In this document: positions 1 through 8,519 of the stretch, piece by piece
How positions within the stretch are numbered: position 1 is the stretch's first letter
How the letters are laid out: the number at the start of each line of letters is the position of its first letter
Origin: Mesorhizobium amorphae CCNWGS0123
GTDB taxonomy: Bacteria; Pseudomonadota; Alphaproteobacteria; Rhizobiales; Rhizobiaceae
Assembly: GCF_001686985.1 (NCBI RefSeq)
Contig: NZ_CP015318.1
Span: 1,052,001 to 1,116,000, forward strand
Reading direction: 5' to 3'
DNA: 64,000 nucleotides
Made by a program: the position numbers and the translations under genes
The notes under the pieces: generated by a model
Databases searched by the model: none
What the model was told of the DNA's origin: nothing
What the model saw: only the letters and a program-made list of their open reading frames with translations

Positions 1-555
1 GGCCCAGTCCGGGCATTCGGTCCGGATGACCGGCAGCGTCTCCAGCAATTGCTGTTCCGCAGTGTCGAGGTCGCGCGCGTTGACCAGCACGCAGCGGGCA
101 GGATCGATTGCCTTGAACCCGGGGATCCGCGCCTCGATAGGTCGCCAGCAAAGCCCGAGCACGGTCGCCAGCGCCATGCCGTCGAGAAAGCCCGATGTCG
201 AGGTATCGGGTGTGTTGAGGTCGCCATGCTGGTCGGCCCAGATCATGGCATCGGCGCCTTCGCCGGCCACCGCGCCGGCGCTGGTCAGGCAATTGCCGGC
301 AAGCACAATGGGAAACCGGCCGCGGTCACAGGCAATGCGGACTTCACCCGACACAGCGTTGCAGACGGCGAAGCCGGTTGCGATCTCACGCTCCTGCTCG
401 TCGCTCATCCTGCCTATGTCGTGAACGTCTATGTCGTGCCCGGCAAGCTTGAGCGCCTCGGTCAGCCCGCCGGCAATCAACGCGTCCGGCCCCTGGCCGC
501 AGCCGCCGTGATAGTAACCACTGTCATAGGACGCCAGGATGATCGTGACGTTCAC
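1..555 (-). CDS. Arginase/ureohydrolase-fold protein (C-terminal part beyond window)
   Basis: The reverse strand is open from a GTG at 555 to the window edge, so 185 N-terminal codons are visible. The GTG overlaps the hisA stop (GTGA), so the gene is translationally coupled to the histidine operon. The segment [11 protein letters not shown] followed by [10 protein letters not shown] matches the metal-binding core of arginase/agmatinase-family enzymes (usual form DAHxDxNTP ... SGNxHGM). It is not a standard member: the first metal ligand, usually His in GGDHS, lies in the stretch [10 protein letters not shown] and appears to be absent, and the later His is Asp. Substrate cannot be told. It could be a formimidoylglutamase-like or non-catalytic member; the histidine-operon context does not decide this. 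Confidence 0.75.
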   Translation of the reverse strand, partial: MNVTIILASYDSGYYHGGCGQGPDALIAGGLTEALKLAGHDIDVHDIGRMSDEQEREIATGFAVCNAVSGEVRIACDRGRFPIVLAGNCLTSAGAVAGEGADAMIWADQHGDLNTPDTSTSGFLDGMALATVLGLCWRPIEARIPGFKAIDPARCVLVNARDLDTAEQQLLETLPVIRTECPDWA

Positions 556-1298
556 GGCGTCGTCTCCGCCTGTTTGCCGCTCAAGATCGCCAGCGCCTCG
601 GCCGGATCGATGCGCCCGTCATAAAGCGCGCGGCCGGAGATCGCGCCTTCGAGCCGCTTCGCGTCGGGCATGGTCATGCGCACGATGTCGGCGATCGAGG
701 CGAGCCCGCCAGAGGCGATAACCGGGATCGACACCGCCTCGGCCAGGTCGATGGTGGCGTCCCAGTTGATGCCGGTCAAAACGCCGTCGCGGTCGATGTC
801 GGTGTAGATGATGGCGGCGACGCCGGCGCCTTCGAATTTCTTCGCCAGTTCGACGACACCCAGGCTCGACGCCTCGGCCCAGCCTTCCACCGCCACCTTG
901 CCGCCCTTGGCGTCGATGCCGACGGCGATCTTGCCCGGGAAGGCCCTGCAGGCCTGCCTGACCAGGTCGGGGTCGCGCACCGCAACCGTGCCGAGAATGA
1001 CGCGGGCAAGCCCGCGGTCGAGCCAGTCCTCGATCTGCGCCAGCGTGCGGATGCCGCCGCCGAGCTGAACCGGGCTCTTCGTCGCCTTGAGGATGGCGCC
1101 AACCGCCGCGCTGTTGACGCTCTGACCCTTGAAGGCGCCGTTGAGGTCGACGACGTGCAGCCACTCGAAGCCCTGCTCCTCGAAAGCCTTAGCCTGTGCG
1201 GCCGGATCGTCATTGTAGATCGTCGCGGTCGCCATATCGCCGTGCTTCAGGCGCACGCATTTGCCGTCCTTGAGATCGATGGCCGGAAACAGGATCAT
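552..1298 (-). CDS. hisA: HisA, ProFAR isomerase
   Basis: A 248-residue (beta/alpha)8-barrel protein of the HisA family. It opens rings in the histidine pathway, converting N'-[(5'-phosphoribosyl)formimino]-AICAR ribonucleotide to the ribulosyl form (EC 5.3.1.16). The start [17 protein letters not shown] carries the catalytic Asp of strand 1 (PAIDL), and the two phosphate-binding glycine segments are visible (QLGGGIRT near residue 80; IASGGLAS near 200). The second acidic residue is in TDIDRDG around residue 170. Length is normal for the family. The ATG follows directly after the stop of the DUF1330 gene, and its own stop overlaps the GTG of the next gene, so it lies inside a tight operon. 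Confidence 0.97.
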   Translation of the reverse strand: MILFPAIDLKDGKCVRLKHGDMATATIYNDDPAAQAKAFEEQGFEWLHVVDLNGAFKGQSVNSAAVGAILKATKSPVQLGGGIRTLAQIEDWLDRGLARVILGTVAVRDPDLVRQACRAFPGKIAVGIDAKGGKVAVEGWAEASSLGVVELAKKFEGAGVAAIIYTDIDRDGVLTGINWDATIDLAEAVSIPVIASGGLASIADIVRMTMPDAKRLEGAISGRALYDGRIDPAEALAILSGKQAETTP

Positions 1299-1589
1299 CT
1301 AGGCGCCCTCGACAATGACGAAGTGGCCGGTCGATGCCGCCAGCCGGTATTTCGAGGCTTCCTTGTATTCAGGCGATTCGTAGCAGGCGATCGCCGCCTC
1401 GTAAGAGTCGAACTCGACCAGCACGTGGCGGTTTCCGGTCGGACCCTCCGGGCTCACATATCGTCCGGCGCGCACGGGGAACTTCGCGCCATATTTGACG
1501 AAGGCTTTCGCATTGGCCTCGATGTACTGCTTGTAGACCTCGGGGTCGCGAACATCGATCATCGCCATCCAATAGCCCTTCTTGCTCAT
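1299..1589 (-). CDS. DUF1330 family protein
   Basis: A 96-residue cytosolic protein of the DUF1330 type: an N-terminal KKGYWMAMIDVRDPEVYKQY strand-helix start, a central RAGRYVSPEG and a terminal hydrophobic strand (HFVIVEGA). The fold is a dimeric alpha/beta ferredoxin-like barrel of the kind seen in small monooxygenase-like proteins, but no function is established. It lies between hisH and hisA with only a 3-nt gap to hisH, and its stop abuts the hisA start, so it is co-transcribed with the histidine genes. That position does not show that it acts in histidine synthesis. Confidence 0.85.
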   Translation of the reverse strand: MSKKGYWMAMIDVRDPEVYKQYIEANAKAFVKYGAKFPVRAGRYVSPEGPTGNRHVLVEFDSYEAAIACYESPEYKEASKYRLAASTGHFVIVEGA

Positions 1590-1592
1590 GGG

Positions 1593-2243
1593 TTAAGGCC
1601 TCCAGCGCAGGAAATTGGTGATCAGCGCCAGGCCGAGCGCCTGGCTCTTCTCGGGATGGAACTGTGTGCCGACCAGATTGTCGCGCGCGACTGCCGCCGT
1701 CACCGGGCCGCCATAGTCGGCAATTGCCAGCACCTCGTCGGCCTTCTTCGCATCGAGATGGTAGGAATGGACGAAATAGGCGTGCAATCCCTTGGTCCCG
1801 GTCGTGATGCCCGAAAACAGCGGATGCTTGCGCGTCATCTCGATCGTGTTCCAGCCGATCTGCGGTATCTTTAGGGCCGGATCGGTGGGCGTGATCTCCT
1901 TGACGTCGCCGGCGATCCAGCCAAAACCTTTGGTCACGGTCTTTTCCAGACCACGTTCCGACATCAGCTGCATGCCGACGCAGATGCCGAGGAAGGGCCG
2001 GCCCTTGACGATCGCCACCTCTTCCACCGCGTCCCACATGCCGGCGACGGCCTTGAGGCCGGCCGCGCAGTCGGCATAGGCGCCGACGCCGGGCAGCACG
2101 ATGCGGTCGGCGGTGCGGACGCGTTCGGCGTCGGCGGTCAGCTCGATCGCCGCGGCGATGCCCGCCTCATGCGCGGCGCGCTCGAAGGCCTTGGTGGCCG
2201 AGCGCAGATTGCCCGACCCGTAATCGATGATCGCTATCCGCAT
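1593..2243 (-). CDS. hisH: HisH, imidazole glycerol phosphate synthase glutaminase subunit
   Basis: Class I glutamine amidotransferase of 216 residues that supplies ammonia to HisF for imidazole glycerol phosphate formation (EC 4.3.2.10). The catalytic triad is visible: Cys88 in the nucleophile elbow GICVGMQL, and His196 and Glu198 in QFHPEKS. The N-terminal [13 protein letters not shown] and the oxyanion-strand PGVGAY are typical. Length is normal. It is one base from the DUF2628 gene upstream and three bases from DUF1330 downstream. The partner hisF is not in the window; it may lie just beyond the left edge. Confidence 0.97.
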   Translation of the reverse strand: MRIAIIDYGSGNLRSATKAFERAAHEAGIAAAIELTADAERVRTADRIVLPGVGAYADCAAGLKAVAGMWDAVEEVAIVKGRPFLGICVGMQLMSERGLEKTVTKGFGWIAGDVKEITPTDPALKIPQIGWNTIEMTRKHPLFSGITTGTKGLHAYFVHSYHLDAKKADEVLAIADYGGPVTAAVARDNLVGTQFHPEKSQALGLALITNFLRWRP

Positions 2244-2244
2244 G

Positions 2245-2718
2245 TCAGGGCTTTCCGGGCGTGTGGGTCAAACCCAATGCAATGCCGGTCTGAGGCGGCC
2301 GCGCCAGGGCGGCGTCCGGAACGATGCGCTGCATCGTCGCCTGCTCTTCCGCCATCGCTTCGGCCTCCAGCGCATCGCGCGTCTCGGCGTCATAAAGCCT
2401 GTCGGCCGCGACAACGCCCCTTTCATGCCAGCCGCGGCGGCGCAGTGCGGCGATCCGCAACGCCTGCCCCTCCAGTCCGATGTAGAGCGAGACCAGCAGC
2501 GACAGCAGCGAGCCGGCCCAGGCAAGCCCCAGTTTTTCGCCAAGCATCGACAGTATGGCCATGACGACAAAGGCGAGTGCAGCCTCGACCCACAGCCGGT
2601 GCCAGGCGAGCCACAACGGCGCCGCCAGGAAGCCGAGCCAGGCAAATCCGTCGCGGACAAAGGTCACGTCGGCCGTTTCGCTGCGGCCTGGCGGTTCCAT
2701 CACGACATAGATGGCCAT
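2245..2718 (-). CDS. DUF2628 membrane protein
   Basis: A 157-residue protein beginning [11 protein letters not shown], with two or three hydrophobic segments between residues 25 and 85 (for example [19 protein letters not shown] and [14 protein letters not shown]) and a hydrophilic C-terminal tail. This matches the DUF2628 family, small inner-membrane proteins of unknown function. In many alphaproteobacteria such a gene lies between hisB and hisH, as it does here; spacing is 3 nt from the hisB stop and 1 nt to hisH. Family assignment is by recognition of the N-terminal motif; no role in histidine synthesis is known. Confidence 0.8.
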   Translation of the reverse strand: MAIYVVMEPPGRSETADVTFVRDGFAWLGFLAAPLWLAWHRLWVEAALAFVVMAILSMLGEKLGLAWAGSLLSLLVSLYIGLEGQALRIAALRRRGWHERGVVAADRLYDAETRDALEAEAMAEEQATMQRIVPDAALARPPQTGIALGLTHTPGKP

Positions 2719-2721
2719 CGC

Positions 2722-3321
2722 CTATCCTTTCAGAGATCCCTTGGTGGAGGGCACCGCATCCGGCTGGCGCGGGTCGCGTTCGAGTGCTGCGCGCAGCGCC
2801 CGCGCCACCGCCTTGAAGCAGGTCTCGGCGATGTGGTGGTTGTTGGCGCCGTAGTGATTGGTCACGTGCAGCGTGATCCCGGCGTTCTGCGCCAGCGCCT
2901 GGAAGAATTCGCGCACCAGCTCGGTGTCGAAGGTGCCGATCTTGGGCGACGAGAAGGATACGTTCCAGACCAGGAACGGACGGCCGGAGACGTCGATCGC
3001 CGCCCTGGTCAGCGTCTCGTCCATGGCAAGGTCGATCGAGGCATAGCGCATGATGCCGCGCCGCTCGCCGAGCGCCTTGGCCAGCGCCTGGCCGAGCGCG
3101 ATGCCGGTGTCCTCGACCGTGTGGTGGTCGTCGATGTGCAAATCGCCCTTGGCCTTCACCGTCATGTCGATCAGCGAGTGGCGCGACAACTGGTCCAGCA
3201 TATGGTCGAAGAAGCCGACGCCGGTTGCAATGTCGGATTTGCCCGAGCCGTCGACATGGACCGATACGGAGATATCGGTTTCCTTGGTCTTGCGGCTTGC
3301 TTCGGCGGAACGGGGCGACAT
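2722..3321 (-). CDS. hisB: HisB, imidazoleglycerol-phosphate dehydratase
   Basis: A 199-residue monofunctional HisB that dehydrates imidazole glycerol phosphate to imidazole acetol phosphate (EC 4.2.1.19). The manganese-binding motifs are present: [10 protein letters not shown] near residue 70 and NHHIAET near residue 165, plus [10 protein letters not shown] chose the ATG at 3321 because it gives the usual family length and is preceded by AAGGATGAGG; an open frame extends 50 codons further upstream but carries no conserved sequence. It is the first gene of the minus-strand his operon and is divergent from hslV. Confidence 0.95.
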   Translation of the reverse strand: MSPRSAEASRKTKETDISVSVHVDGSGKSDIATGVGFFDHMLDQLSRHSLIDMTVKAKGDLHIDDHHTVEDTGIALGQALAKALGERRGIMRYASIDLAMDETLTRAAIDVSGRPFLVWNVSFSSPKIGTFDTELVREFFQALAQNAGITLHVTNHYGANNHHIAETCFKAVARALRAALERDPRQPDAVPSTKGSLKG

Positions 3322-3547
3322 GACCTCATCCTTGTCCAGGGTTTCACGCCTTCCAAGCCCTCGCACGCTTGAAAGCGAGAGCCTTCTAGCAGCATGATCC
3401 GGCGATTGCCAGTTGGCATGCGCGGCGCTATCGAGGCTTGCCGGAGGCCGGTTTGCAATCGCTTGACCCATGCATACATATGGCCGATCAAGTCACTCGT
3501 AACGCGCCGGATCGCCTTATCGGGATCGGTGCTGATCGGAGCAGAAC

Positions 3548-4099
3548 ATGTCGAATGAACTGACCATGCACGCCACGACCATCGTGACGGTGCGCAAGGG
3601 CAGCAAGGTGGTGATCGCCGGCGACGGGCAGGTCAGCCTTGGCCAGACCATCATGAAGGGCAACGCAAAGAAGGTGCGCCGCATCGGCAAGGGCGGCAAT
3701 GTCATTGCCGGTTTCGCCGGCGCCACCGCCGATGCCTTCACCCTTCTGGAGCGGCTTGAAGCCAAGCTCGAACAATATCCGGAGCAGCTGACGCGCGCCT
3801 GTGTCGAGCTCGCCAAGGACTGGCGCACCGACCGCTACCTGCGCCGGCTGGAAGCCATGATGCTGGTGGCCGACAAGTCGGTCTCGCTGGCGCTGACCGG
3901 CACCGGCGACGTGCTCGAACCCGAACATGGCGTCATGGCCATCGGCTCCGGCGGCAATTACGCGCTGGCCGCCGCCCGCGCGCTGATGGATTCCGACAAG
4001 GACGCCGAAGAGATCGCTCGCAAGGCGATGCAGATCGCGTCCGACATCTGCGTCTACACCAACAACAACTTCGTCATCGAAACGCTCGATGCCGCCTGA
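3548..4099 (+). CDS. hslV: HslV, ATP-dependent protease peptidase subunit
   Basis: Proteasome-beta-like threonine peptidase of 183 residues that forms the HslVU (ClpQY) protease with HslU. The mature active-site threonine should be residue 10, where the propeptide MSNELTMHA is followed by [18 protein letters not shown] and [14 protein letters not shown] are also typical. GGAGCAGAAC precedes the ATG. It is the first gene of a four-gene plus-strand run that ends with hslU. Its stop codon overlaps the next gene by 11 nt in another frame. Confidence 0.97.
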   Translation: MSNELTMHATTIVTVRKGSKVVIAGDGQVSLGQTIMKGNAKKVRRIGKGGNVIAGFAGATADAFTLLERLEAKLEQYPEQLTRACVELAKDWRTDRYLRRLEAMMLVADKSVSLALTGTGDVLEPEHGVMAIGSGGNYALAAARALMDSDKDAEEIARKAMQIASDICVYTNNNFVIETLDAA

Positions 4100-4625
4100 G
4101 CCGGCCAAGCAGAGCGATGTGTACGAATTTCGGCCGGTGACCGAAAAGGACCTGCCGATGATCGCCGGTTGGCTGGCCGAGCCGCATGTCGCCGAATGGT
4201 GGGGCGATCCCGACAAGGAAATCGCCGAGATCCGTGAGCATATCGACTCGATTTCGGTCGAACCGCTGATCGTCGAGCTGGACGGCAAGCCGATCGCCTA
4301 TCTGCAGAGCTACGATCCGCATATGGAGGACGACCATCCCTATGCCGACCAGCCGTTCGGCACGCTGGGCATCGATCTCTCCATCGGCAGGCCGGAGCTG
4401 GTTGGCGTCGGCCATGGCTCGGCCATCGTGCGTCAGTTCGTCGAACAGCTCTTCGAGGAAGGGGCGCCGCGCGTCATCATCGATCCGCACCCTGAGAACG
4501 CGCGCGCCATCCGCGCTTATGAGAAGGCCGGCTTCAGGGCGATCGGGCGCAGGCAATCGGAATATGGGGACGCCGTGCTGATGGCCGTTGATGCGGCCGA
4601 TGGCGACGCGCAAGAGGGGCACTGA
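4089..4625 (+). CDS. GNAT-family N-acetyltransferase
   Basis: A 178-residue acetyl-CoA-dependent transferase of the GNAT fold, closest in look to the AAC(6')/IucB/RimJ-like group ([16 protein letters not shown] at the start, then [19 protein letters not shown] near the C-terminus, the usual motif B). The acetyl-CoA loop lies around [12 protein letters not shown]. It starts inside the end of hslV and sits between hslV and hslU. The acceptor is not deducible from sequence; aminoglycoside resistance should not be assumed. Confidence 0.85.
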   Translation: MPPEPAKQSDVYEFRPVTEKDLPMIAGWLAEPHVAEWWGDPDKEIAEIREHIDSISVEPLIVELDGKPIAYLQSYDPHMEDDHPYADQPFGTLGIDLSIGRPELVGVGHGSAIVRQFVEQLFEEGAPRVIIDPHPENARAIRAYEKAGFRAIGRRQSEYGDAVLMAVDAADGDAQEGH

Positions 4626-4629
4626 CCAA

Positions 4630-5229
4630 ATGAACACGATCGGCGAAGACAAGACGCTATCTGCCTATGAAGACAGCTGGCGGATGGGGCTTCTGCTCGT
4701 GCTGGCTCTGGTCATCTTCCAGGCCGGGGTCCTCTACGGCATGGGTCACCCGCCGATCTGCACCTGCGGCTACGTGAAGCTCTGGCACGGTGTGGTGAAC
4801 AGCTCCGAGAATTCCCAGCACATTTCCGACTGGTACACGCCTTCGCACATCATCCACGGCTTCCTGTTCTATGCGCTCGCAAGGGTCCTGTTCCCGCGCT
4901 CGCCGGTCGGGCTGCGGCTGGCCTTCGCCGTCCTCATCGAGGGCGGCTGGGAGCTCTTGGAAAACAGCCCCTTCATCATCGACCGTTATCGGGCCGGCAC
5001 CATCTCGCTCAACTATTACGGCGACAGCATCATCAATTCCGTGGCGGATACGTTCGCCATGGTGCTGGGATTTGTGATGGCGCGAAAGCTTCCTATATGG
5101 GTGATCGTCAGCCTTGCCGTGATCTTCGAACTGGGCACCGGCTACATCATCCGGGACAATCTGACGCTCAACGTGATCATGCTGCTGCATCCGTTTGAGT
5201 CCATCCGGCAGTGGCAAAGTGGAATTTGA
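4630..5229 (+). CDS. DUF2585 integral membrane protein
   Basis: A 199-residue inner-membrane protein with about five hydrophobic segments: [21 protein letters not shown] first, [15 protein letters not shown], then [34 protein letters not shown], and [20 protein letters not shown]. Polar conserved-looking residues lie in the loops ([27 protein letters not shown]). This corresponds to the DUF2585 family, which is often next to hslU in rhizobia. Function is unknown. The ATG at 4630 is four bases after the GNAT stop; a longer in-frame start at 4588 would add residues that overlap that gene. Confidence 0.85.
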   Translation: MNTIGEDKTLSAYEDSWRMGLLLVLALVIFQAGVLYGMGHPPICTCGYVKLWHGVVNSSENSQHISDWYTPSHIIHGFLFYALARVLFPRSPVGLRLAFAVLIEGGWELLENSPFIIDRYRAGTISLNYYGDSIINSVADTFAMVLGFVMARKLPIWVIVSLAVIFELGTGYIIRDNLTLNVIMLLHPFESIRQWQSGI

Positions 5230-5234
5230 GTGAC

Positions 5235-6548
5235 ATGAGCACATTCTCCCCGCGCGAAATCGTTTCGGAACTCGACCGCTTCATCATCGGCCAGAAGGAC
5301 GCCAAGCGCGCCGTGGCCATCGCCTTGCGCAACCGCTGGCGCCGCCAGCAGCTCGAAGGCCAGATGCGCGAAGAGGTGATGCCGAAGAACATCCTGATGA
5401 TCGGGCCGACCGGCGTCGGCAAGACCGAGATCTCGCGCCGCCTGGCGCGTCTCGCCGGTGCGCCCTTCGTCAAGGTCGAGGCCACCAAGTTCACCGAGGT
5501 CGGCTATGTCGGCCGTGACGTCGAGCAGATCATCCGCGACCTGGTCGAGATCGCCATCGGCCTGGTGCGCGAGAAGATGCGCGAGGACGTCAAGGCGCGC
5601 GCCCACCTCAATGCCGAGGAACGGGTGCTTGAGGCGCTCGTCGGCAAGACGGCAAGCCCGGCCACGCGCGATAGCTTCCGCAAGAAGCTGCGCGACGGCG
5701 AGCTCGACGACAAGGAGATCGAGGTCGAAGTGGCCGACACCGGCAGCGGCGGCATGCCTGGCTTCGAGATTCCCGGCATGCCGGGCGGCAATATCGGCGT
5801 GCTCAACATCAACGACATGCTGTCGAAGGCGATGGGCGGCCAGAGAACCAAGACGCGCAAGACGACGGTGAAGGAATCCTACACGCTGCTGATCAGCGAC
5901 GAGTCGGACAAGCTGCTCGACCAGGACGAGGTGGTGCGCCGGGCGCTTGAATCGACCGAAAACGACGGCATCGTCTTCCTCGACGAGATCGACAAGATCG
6001 CGTCGCGCGAAGGCGGCATCGGCGCCGGCGTCTCCCGCGAAGGCGTGCAGCGCGATCTGCTGCCGCTGGTCGAGGGCACCACGGTGGCGACCAAATACGG
6101 ACCGGTGAAGACCGACCACATCCTGTTCATCGCCTCGGGTGCGTTCCACGTCGCCAAGCCGTCGGACCTGCTGCCGGAACTGCAGGGCCGCCTGCCGATC
6201 CGCGTCGAACTGCGGGCGCTGGAGAAGGACGATTTCGTCCGCATCCTGACCGAGACCGAGGCCAGCCTGATCAAGCAGTACATCGCGCTGATGAAGACGG
6301 AAGGCGTCGAACTCAGCTTCACCGATGACGCCATCGATTCGCTTGCCGGCATCGCCGTCGATCTCAACGCCAGCGTCGAGAACATCGGCGCCAGGCGCCT
6401 GCAGACGGTGATGGAGCGGGTGCTGGACGAGATTTCCTACGACGCGCCGGACCGCAACGGCACGTCGGTCACCATCGATGCCGCCTATGTGCAAAAGCAT
6501 GTCGGCGACCTTTCCAGGAACACGGATTTGTCCAGATTCATCCTGTAG
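5235..6548 (+). CDS. hslU: HslU, ATPase subunit of HslVU protease
   Basis: AAA+ unfoldase of 437 residues that feeds substrates to HslV. It has the family start [19 protein letters not shown], Walker [10 protein letters not shown] near residue 60, an insertion (I) domain around 105-225, Walker [12 protein letters not shown] near 245, sensor 2/arginine region [11 protein letters not shown], and the C-terminal tail ending DLSRFIL that docks in HslV. The ATG at 5235 (six bases after the DUF2585 stop) gives the conserved start; the frame is open eight codons further up. The long opposite-strand reading frame here is a codon-bias artefact. Confidence 0.97.
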   Translation: MSTFSPREIVSELDRFIIGQKDAKRAVAIALRNRWRRQQLEGQMREEVMPKNILMIGPTGVGKTEISRRLARLAGAPFVKVEATKFTEVGYVGRDVEQIIRDLVEIAIGLVREKMREDVKARAHLNAEERVLEALVGKTASPATRDSFRKKLRDGELDDKEIEVEVADTGSGGMPGFEIPGMPGGNIGVLNINDMLSKAMGGQRTKTRKTTVKESYTLLISDESDKLLDQDEVVRRALESTENDGIVFLDEIDKIASREGGIGAGVSREGVQRDLLPLVEGTTVATKYGPVKTDHILFIASGAFHVAKPSDLLPELQGRLPIRVELRALEKDDFVRILTETEASLIKQYIALMKTEGVELSFTDDAIDSLAGIAVDLNASVENIGARRLQTVMERVLDEISYDAPDRNGTSVTIDAAYVQKHVGDLSRNTDLSRFIL

Positions 6549-6553
6549 AAGCG

Positions 6554-6574
6554 GCGCCGGGCAGTTCCCGGCGC
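6554..6574 (+). terminator. Hairpin after hslU
   Basis: Inverted repeat GCGCCGGG / CCCGGCGC with a five-base loop, six bases after the hslU stop. There is no T-run after it, so it is a possible 3'-end hairpin and not a clear Rho-independent terminator. Confidence 0.4.
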
Positions 6575-6695
6575 AAGAACCAGGGTGTGGCCAAATGGAA
6601 GCATCTGCCCGCTTTCGTCCGGCAAGACGAGGCGGTTCTCTCGACTCTCCATTGAGCTTTACCTAGTTTGCCCGGCGACTCACAGGCGGCGGTGC

Positions 6696-7655
6696 ATGAA
6701 AAAACGCATACTTCTCCTTCTCGGCTTGGCGCTGACGGCAGCGGTGGCCGCCGCCGATGCGGCGACGCTGGTCCCGCCGGGAAACCGCCATGCCGAGCAG
6801 CCCGACATACCGGGCGCGTCGAGCCGCCGCACCCAGGCCACCAACACCACCTTCCAGGCCAAGTACCGCAAGGTCTACGCGCTGCTGCAGAACGACGCCG
6901 ACCTTCGCGGCAAGATCAAGCAGCAGGCGGCGGCCTATGGCATCGATCCCATTCACATCGTCGGCGCCATCGTCGGCGAGCATACCTACAATGTCGATGC
7001 CTACGACCGGCTGCAGACCTACTACGTCAAGGCGATCTCCTATCTGTCGAGCAGGCTCGCCTTCGCCTATGAGGGCGAGGACATCACGGATTTCGTGCAG
7101 CGGCCGGAATTCAAGAAATGCGCCGGCCTGACCGACAGCTACGATTTGTGGGAGTGCCGCGAGCAGGTGTGGAACCATGCCTTCCGCGGCAAGAGTGTGG
7201 GCGGCGAGAGCTTTCCCAACGACCGTTTCGGGGCCACCTTCTTCCAGCCCTATTATGCCGGCCAGACCTTCGGCCTTGGCCAGCTCAACCCGCTGACCGC
7301 GCTGCAGATGAGCGATCTCGTGCACAAAGTGTCCGGCTTGCCCAAGCTCGACGTCGCCGATCCGAACGGGGTCTACAAGACCATCATGGACCCGGACCTG
7401 ACGCTTCCTTACGTCGCGGCGACGATCAGGAAATCGATCGACGCCTACGAGAGCATTGCCGGCCTCGATATTTCGGGCAATCCCGGCCTCACGGCGACGC
7501 TCTACAATGTCGGCAATCCCGAGCAGCGTGCCGAAGCGCTGAAGGCCGAGAACGACAAGCGCCGAGCCGCCGGCGAGCCCGAAAAGCTGCCTGAGGAAAA
7601 TTATTATGGCTGGCTGGTCAACGACAAATTGTCTGAGCTGAAGGCGCTATTCTAG
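6696..7655 (+). CDS. DUF1402 family exported protein
   Basis: A 319-residue protein with an N-terminal signal peptide (MKKRILLLLGLALTAAVAAA) and a periplasmic body. The region AAYGIDPIHIVGAIVGEHTYN and the later GQTFGLGQLNPLTALQM resemble lysozyme/transglycosylase-type helices (the GLGQLNP stretch in particular), which matches the DUF1402 family of rhizobia. A murein-acting role is an inference. Glu77 or so in VGEH could be the catalytic glutamate if the fold is lysozyme-like. The ATG at 6696 is chosen because it starts the signal peptide. It follows hslU with a 147-nt gap, so may be transcribed separately. Confidence 0.8.
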   Translation: MKKRILLLLGLALTAAVAAADAATLVPPGNRHAEQPDIPGASSRRTQATNTTFQAKYRKVYALLQNDADLRGKIKQQAAAYGIDPIHIVGAIVGEHTYNVDAYDRLQTYYVKAISYLSSRLAFAYEGEDITDFVQRPEFKKCAGLTDSYDLWECREQVWNHAFRGKSVGGESFPNDRFGATFFQPYYAGQTFGLGQLNPLTALQMSDLVHKVSGLPKLDVADPNGVYKTIMDPDLTLPYVAATIRKSIDAYESIAGLDISGNPGLTATLYNVGNPEQRAEALKAENDKRRAAGEPEKLPEENYYGWLVNDKLSELKALF

Positions 7656-7673
7656 AGCTGAGGGACAAGCCGC

Positions 7674-8480
7674 TCAGGTCTGGGATTCGAGGAACGCCTC
7701 GAACTTGCGCAATTCCTCGGCGTCCACCCCAACCATGTGCTGCGGCGCCGGATAGGCGCCGGACTGGATGTCGGCGGCATACTCGCTGAACGCTGCAACG
7801 CGCTCGCTCTGGATACGGTCGAACTCCGCCGCCAGGTCGCGATAGCGTTTGGCATGGCGCGGATAGTGTCCGCGATGGGTGCCGAGCACATCTTCCGAGA
7901 ACAGATACTGGGCATCGCAGCCGGCGCCGGCCCCCATCGAGATCATGATCAGCGGCGTGCGCCTGGAGATGGCGCTCGCCATTTCGGCCGGTACCACCTC
8001 GATCTCGGCGGCGAAGGCGCCTGCCGCTTCCAGGTCCCTGACCTGTTTCCAGACGAAGGAAGCACTTTCGGCGGTCTTGCCCACCGCCTTGAACCCGCCC
8101 GTCCAGGTCGCATGCGCCGGGATCAGCCCGACATGGCCGCAGACCGGAATATGCTCGTCGCGAAGCCGCCGGATCGTCTGCAGGCTGGCCGAACAATACA
8201 TGGCGTCGGCGCTTGCCGCGCGCAGCTTCACTGCCGTGCGCAGGATCTCGTCAGTGGTCGCGCCCATTTTGGCCTGCTCGTCACCGGGAATGGCAAAGCG
8301 GGTCGGCGCCGCATCGCGAAACCGCGGGTCGAAGATCAGGTCGTAGGGAACGGAAATGATATCGATGCCAGCGCGCTCCGCGGCCTCGGCCTCTTCCAGC
8401 GAGAAGACCCTGAGCTTGGAAAGCTGCCGCTTGCCCTTCAGCGATTGCAGGTCGGCGACGGTCGGTCTGGTGCTCGGCAT
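7674..8480 (-). CDS. PanB-fold enzyme (divergent ketopantoate hydroxymethyltransferase family)
   Basis: A 268-residue protein of the PanB family within the PEP-mutase/isocitrate-lyase superfamily. PanB-like segments are PVCGHVGLIPAH ... GGFKAVGKT, AAGAFAAEIEVVPAEMA (catalytic-type Glu retained) and the strand ISMGAGAGCDAQ. However, the usual Mg-site motif VGDSLGM is replaced by SVPYDLIFDPR, and the usual KIEGG by AMYCSASL. It is therefore probably not the housekeeping PanB. It lies 39 nt after the ferredoxin reductase gene on the same strand, at the end of the MocDEF-like operon, and may act on a one-carbon product of that oxygenase. That role is inference. Confidence 0.7.
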   Translation of the reverse strand: MPSTRPTVADLQSLKGKRQLSKLRVFSLEEAEAAERAGIDIISVPYDLIFDPRFRDAAPTRFAIPGDEQAKMGATTDEILRTAVKLRAASADAMYCSASLQTIRRLRDEHIPVCGHVGLIPAHATWTGGFKAVGKTAESASFVWKQVRDLEAAGAFAAEIEVVPAEMASAISRRTPLIMISMGAGAGCDAQYLFSEDVLGTHRGHYPRHAKRYRDLAAEFDRIQSERVAAFSEYAADIQSGAYPAPQHMVGVDAEELRKFEAFLESQT

Positions 8481-8519
8481 TTTCTTCCCCCTAGATCCTT
8501 GATTTCCGGATGGCGCGCC

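Noticed and set aside
49..624. Plus-strand frame at the left edge
   Set aside because: It is antisense to the arginase-like gene, whose motif-bearing frame is open on the other strand.
3322..3547. Heat-shock (RpoH) promoter before hslV
   Set aside because: A CTTGAC is present near 3462, but no -10 at proper spacing was found, so no promoter is called.
4089..4625. Aminoglycoside resistance gene
   Set aside because: The protein is GNAT-fold with AAC(6')-like look, but its place between hslV and hslU suggests a housekeeping role and no resistance motif can be claimed.
5142..6500. Long reading frame on the strand opposite hslU
   Set aside because: It lies wholly antisense to an unmistakable HslU gene and its His/Asp/Arg-rich translation is typical of a mirror frame in GC-rich DNA.
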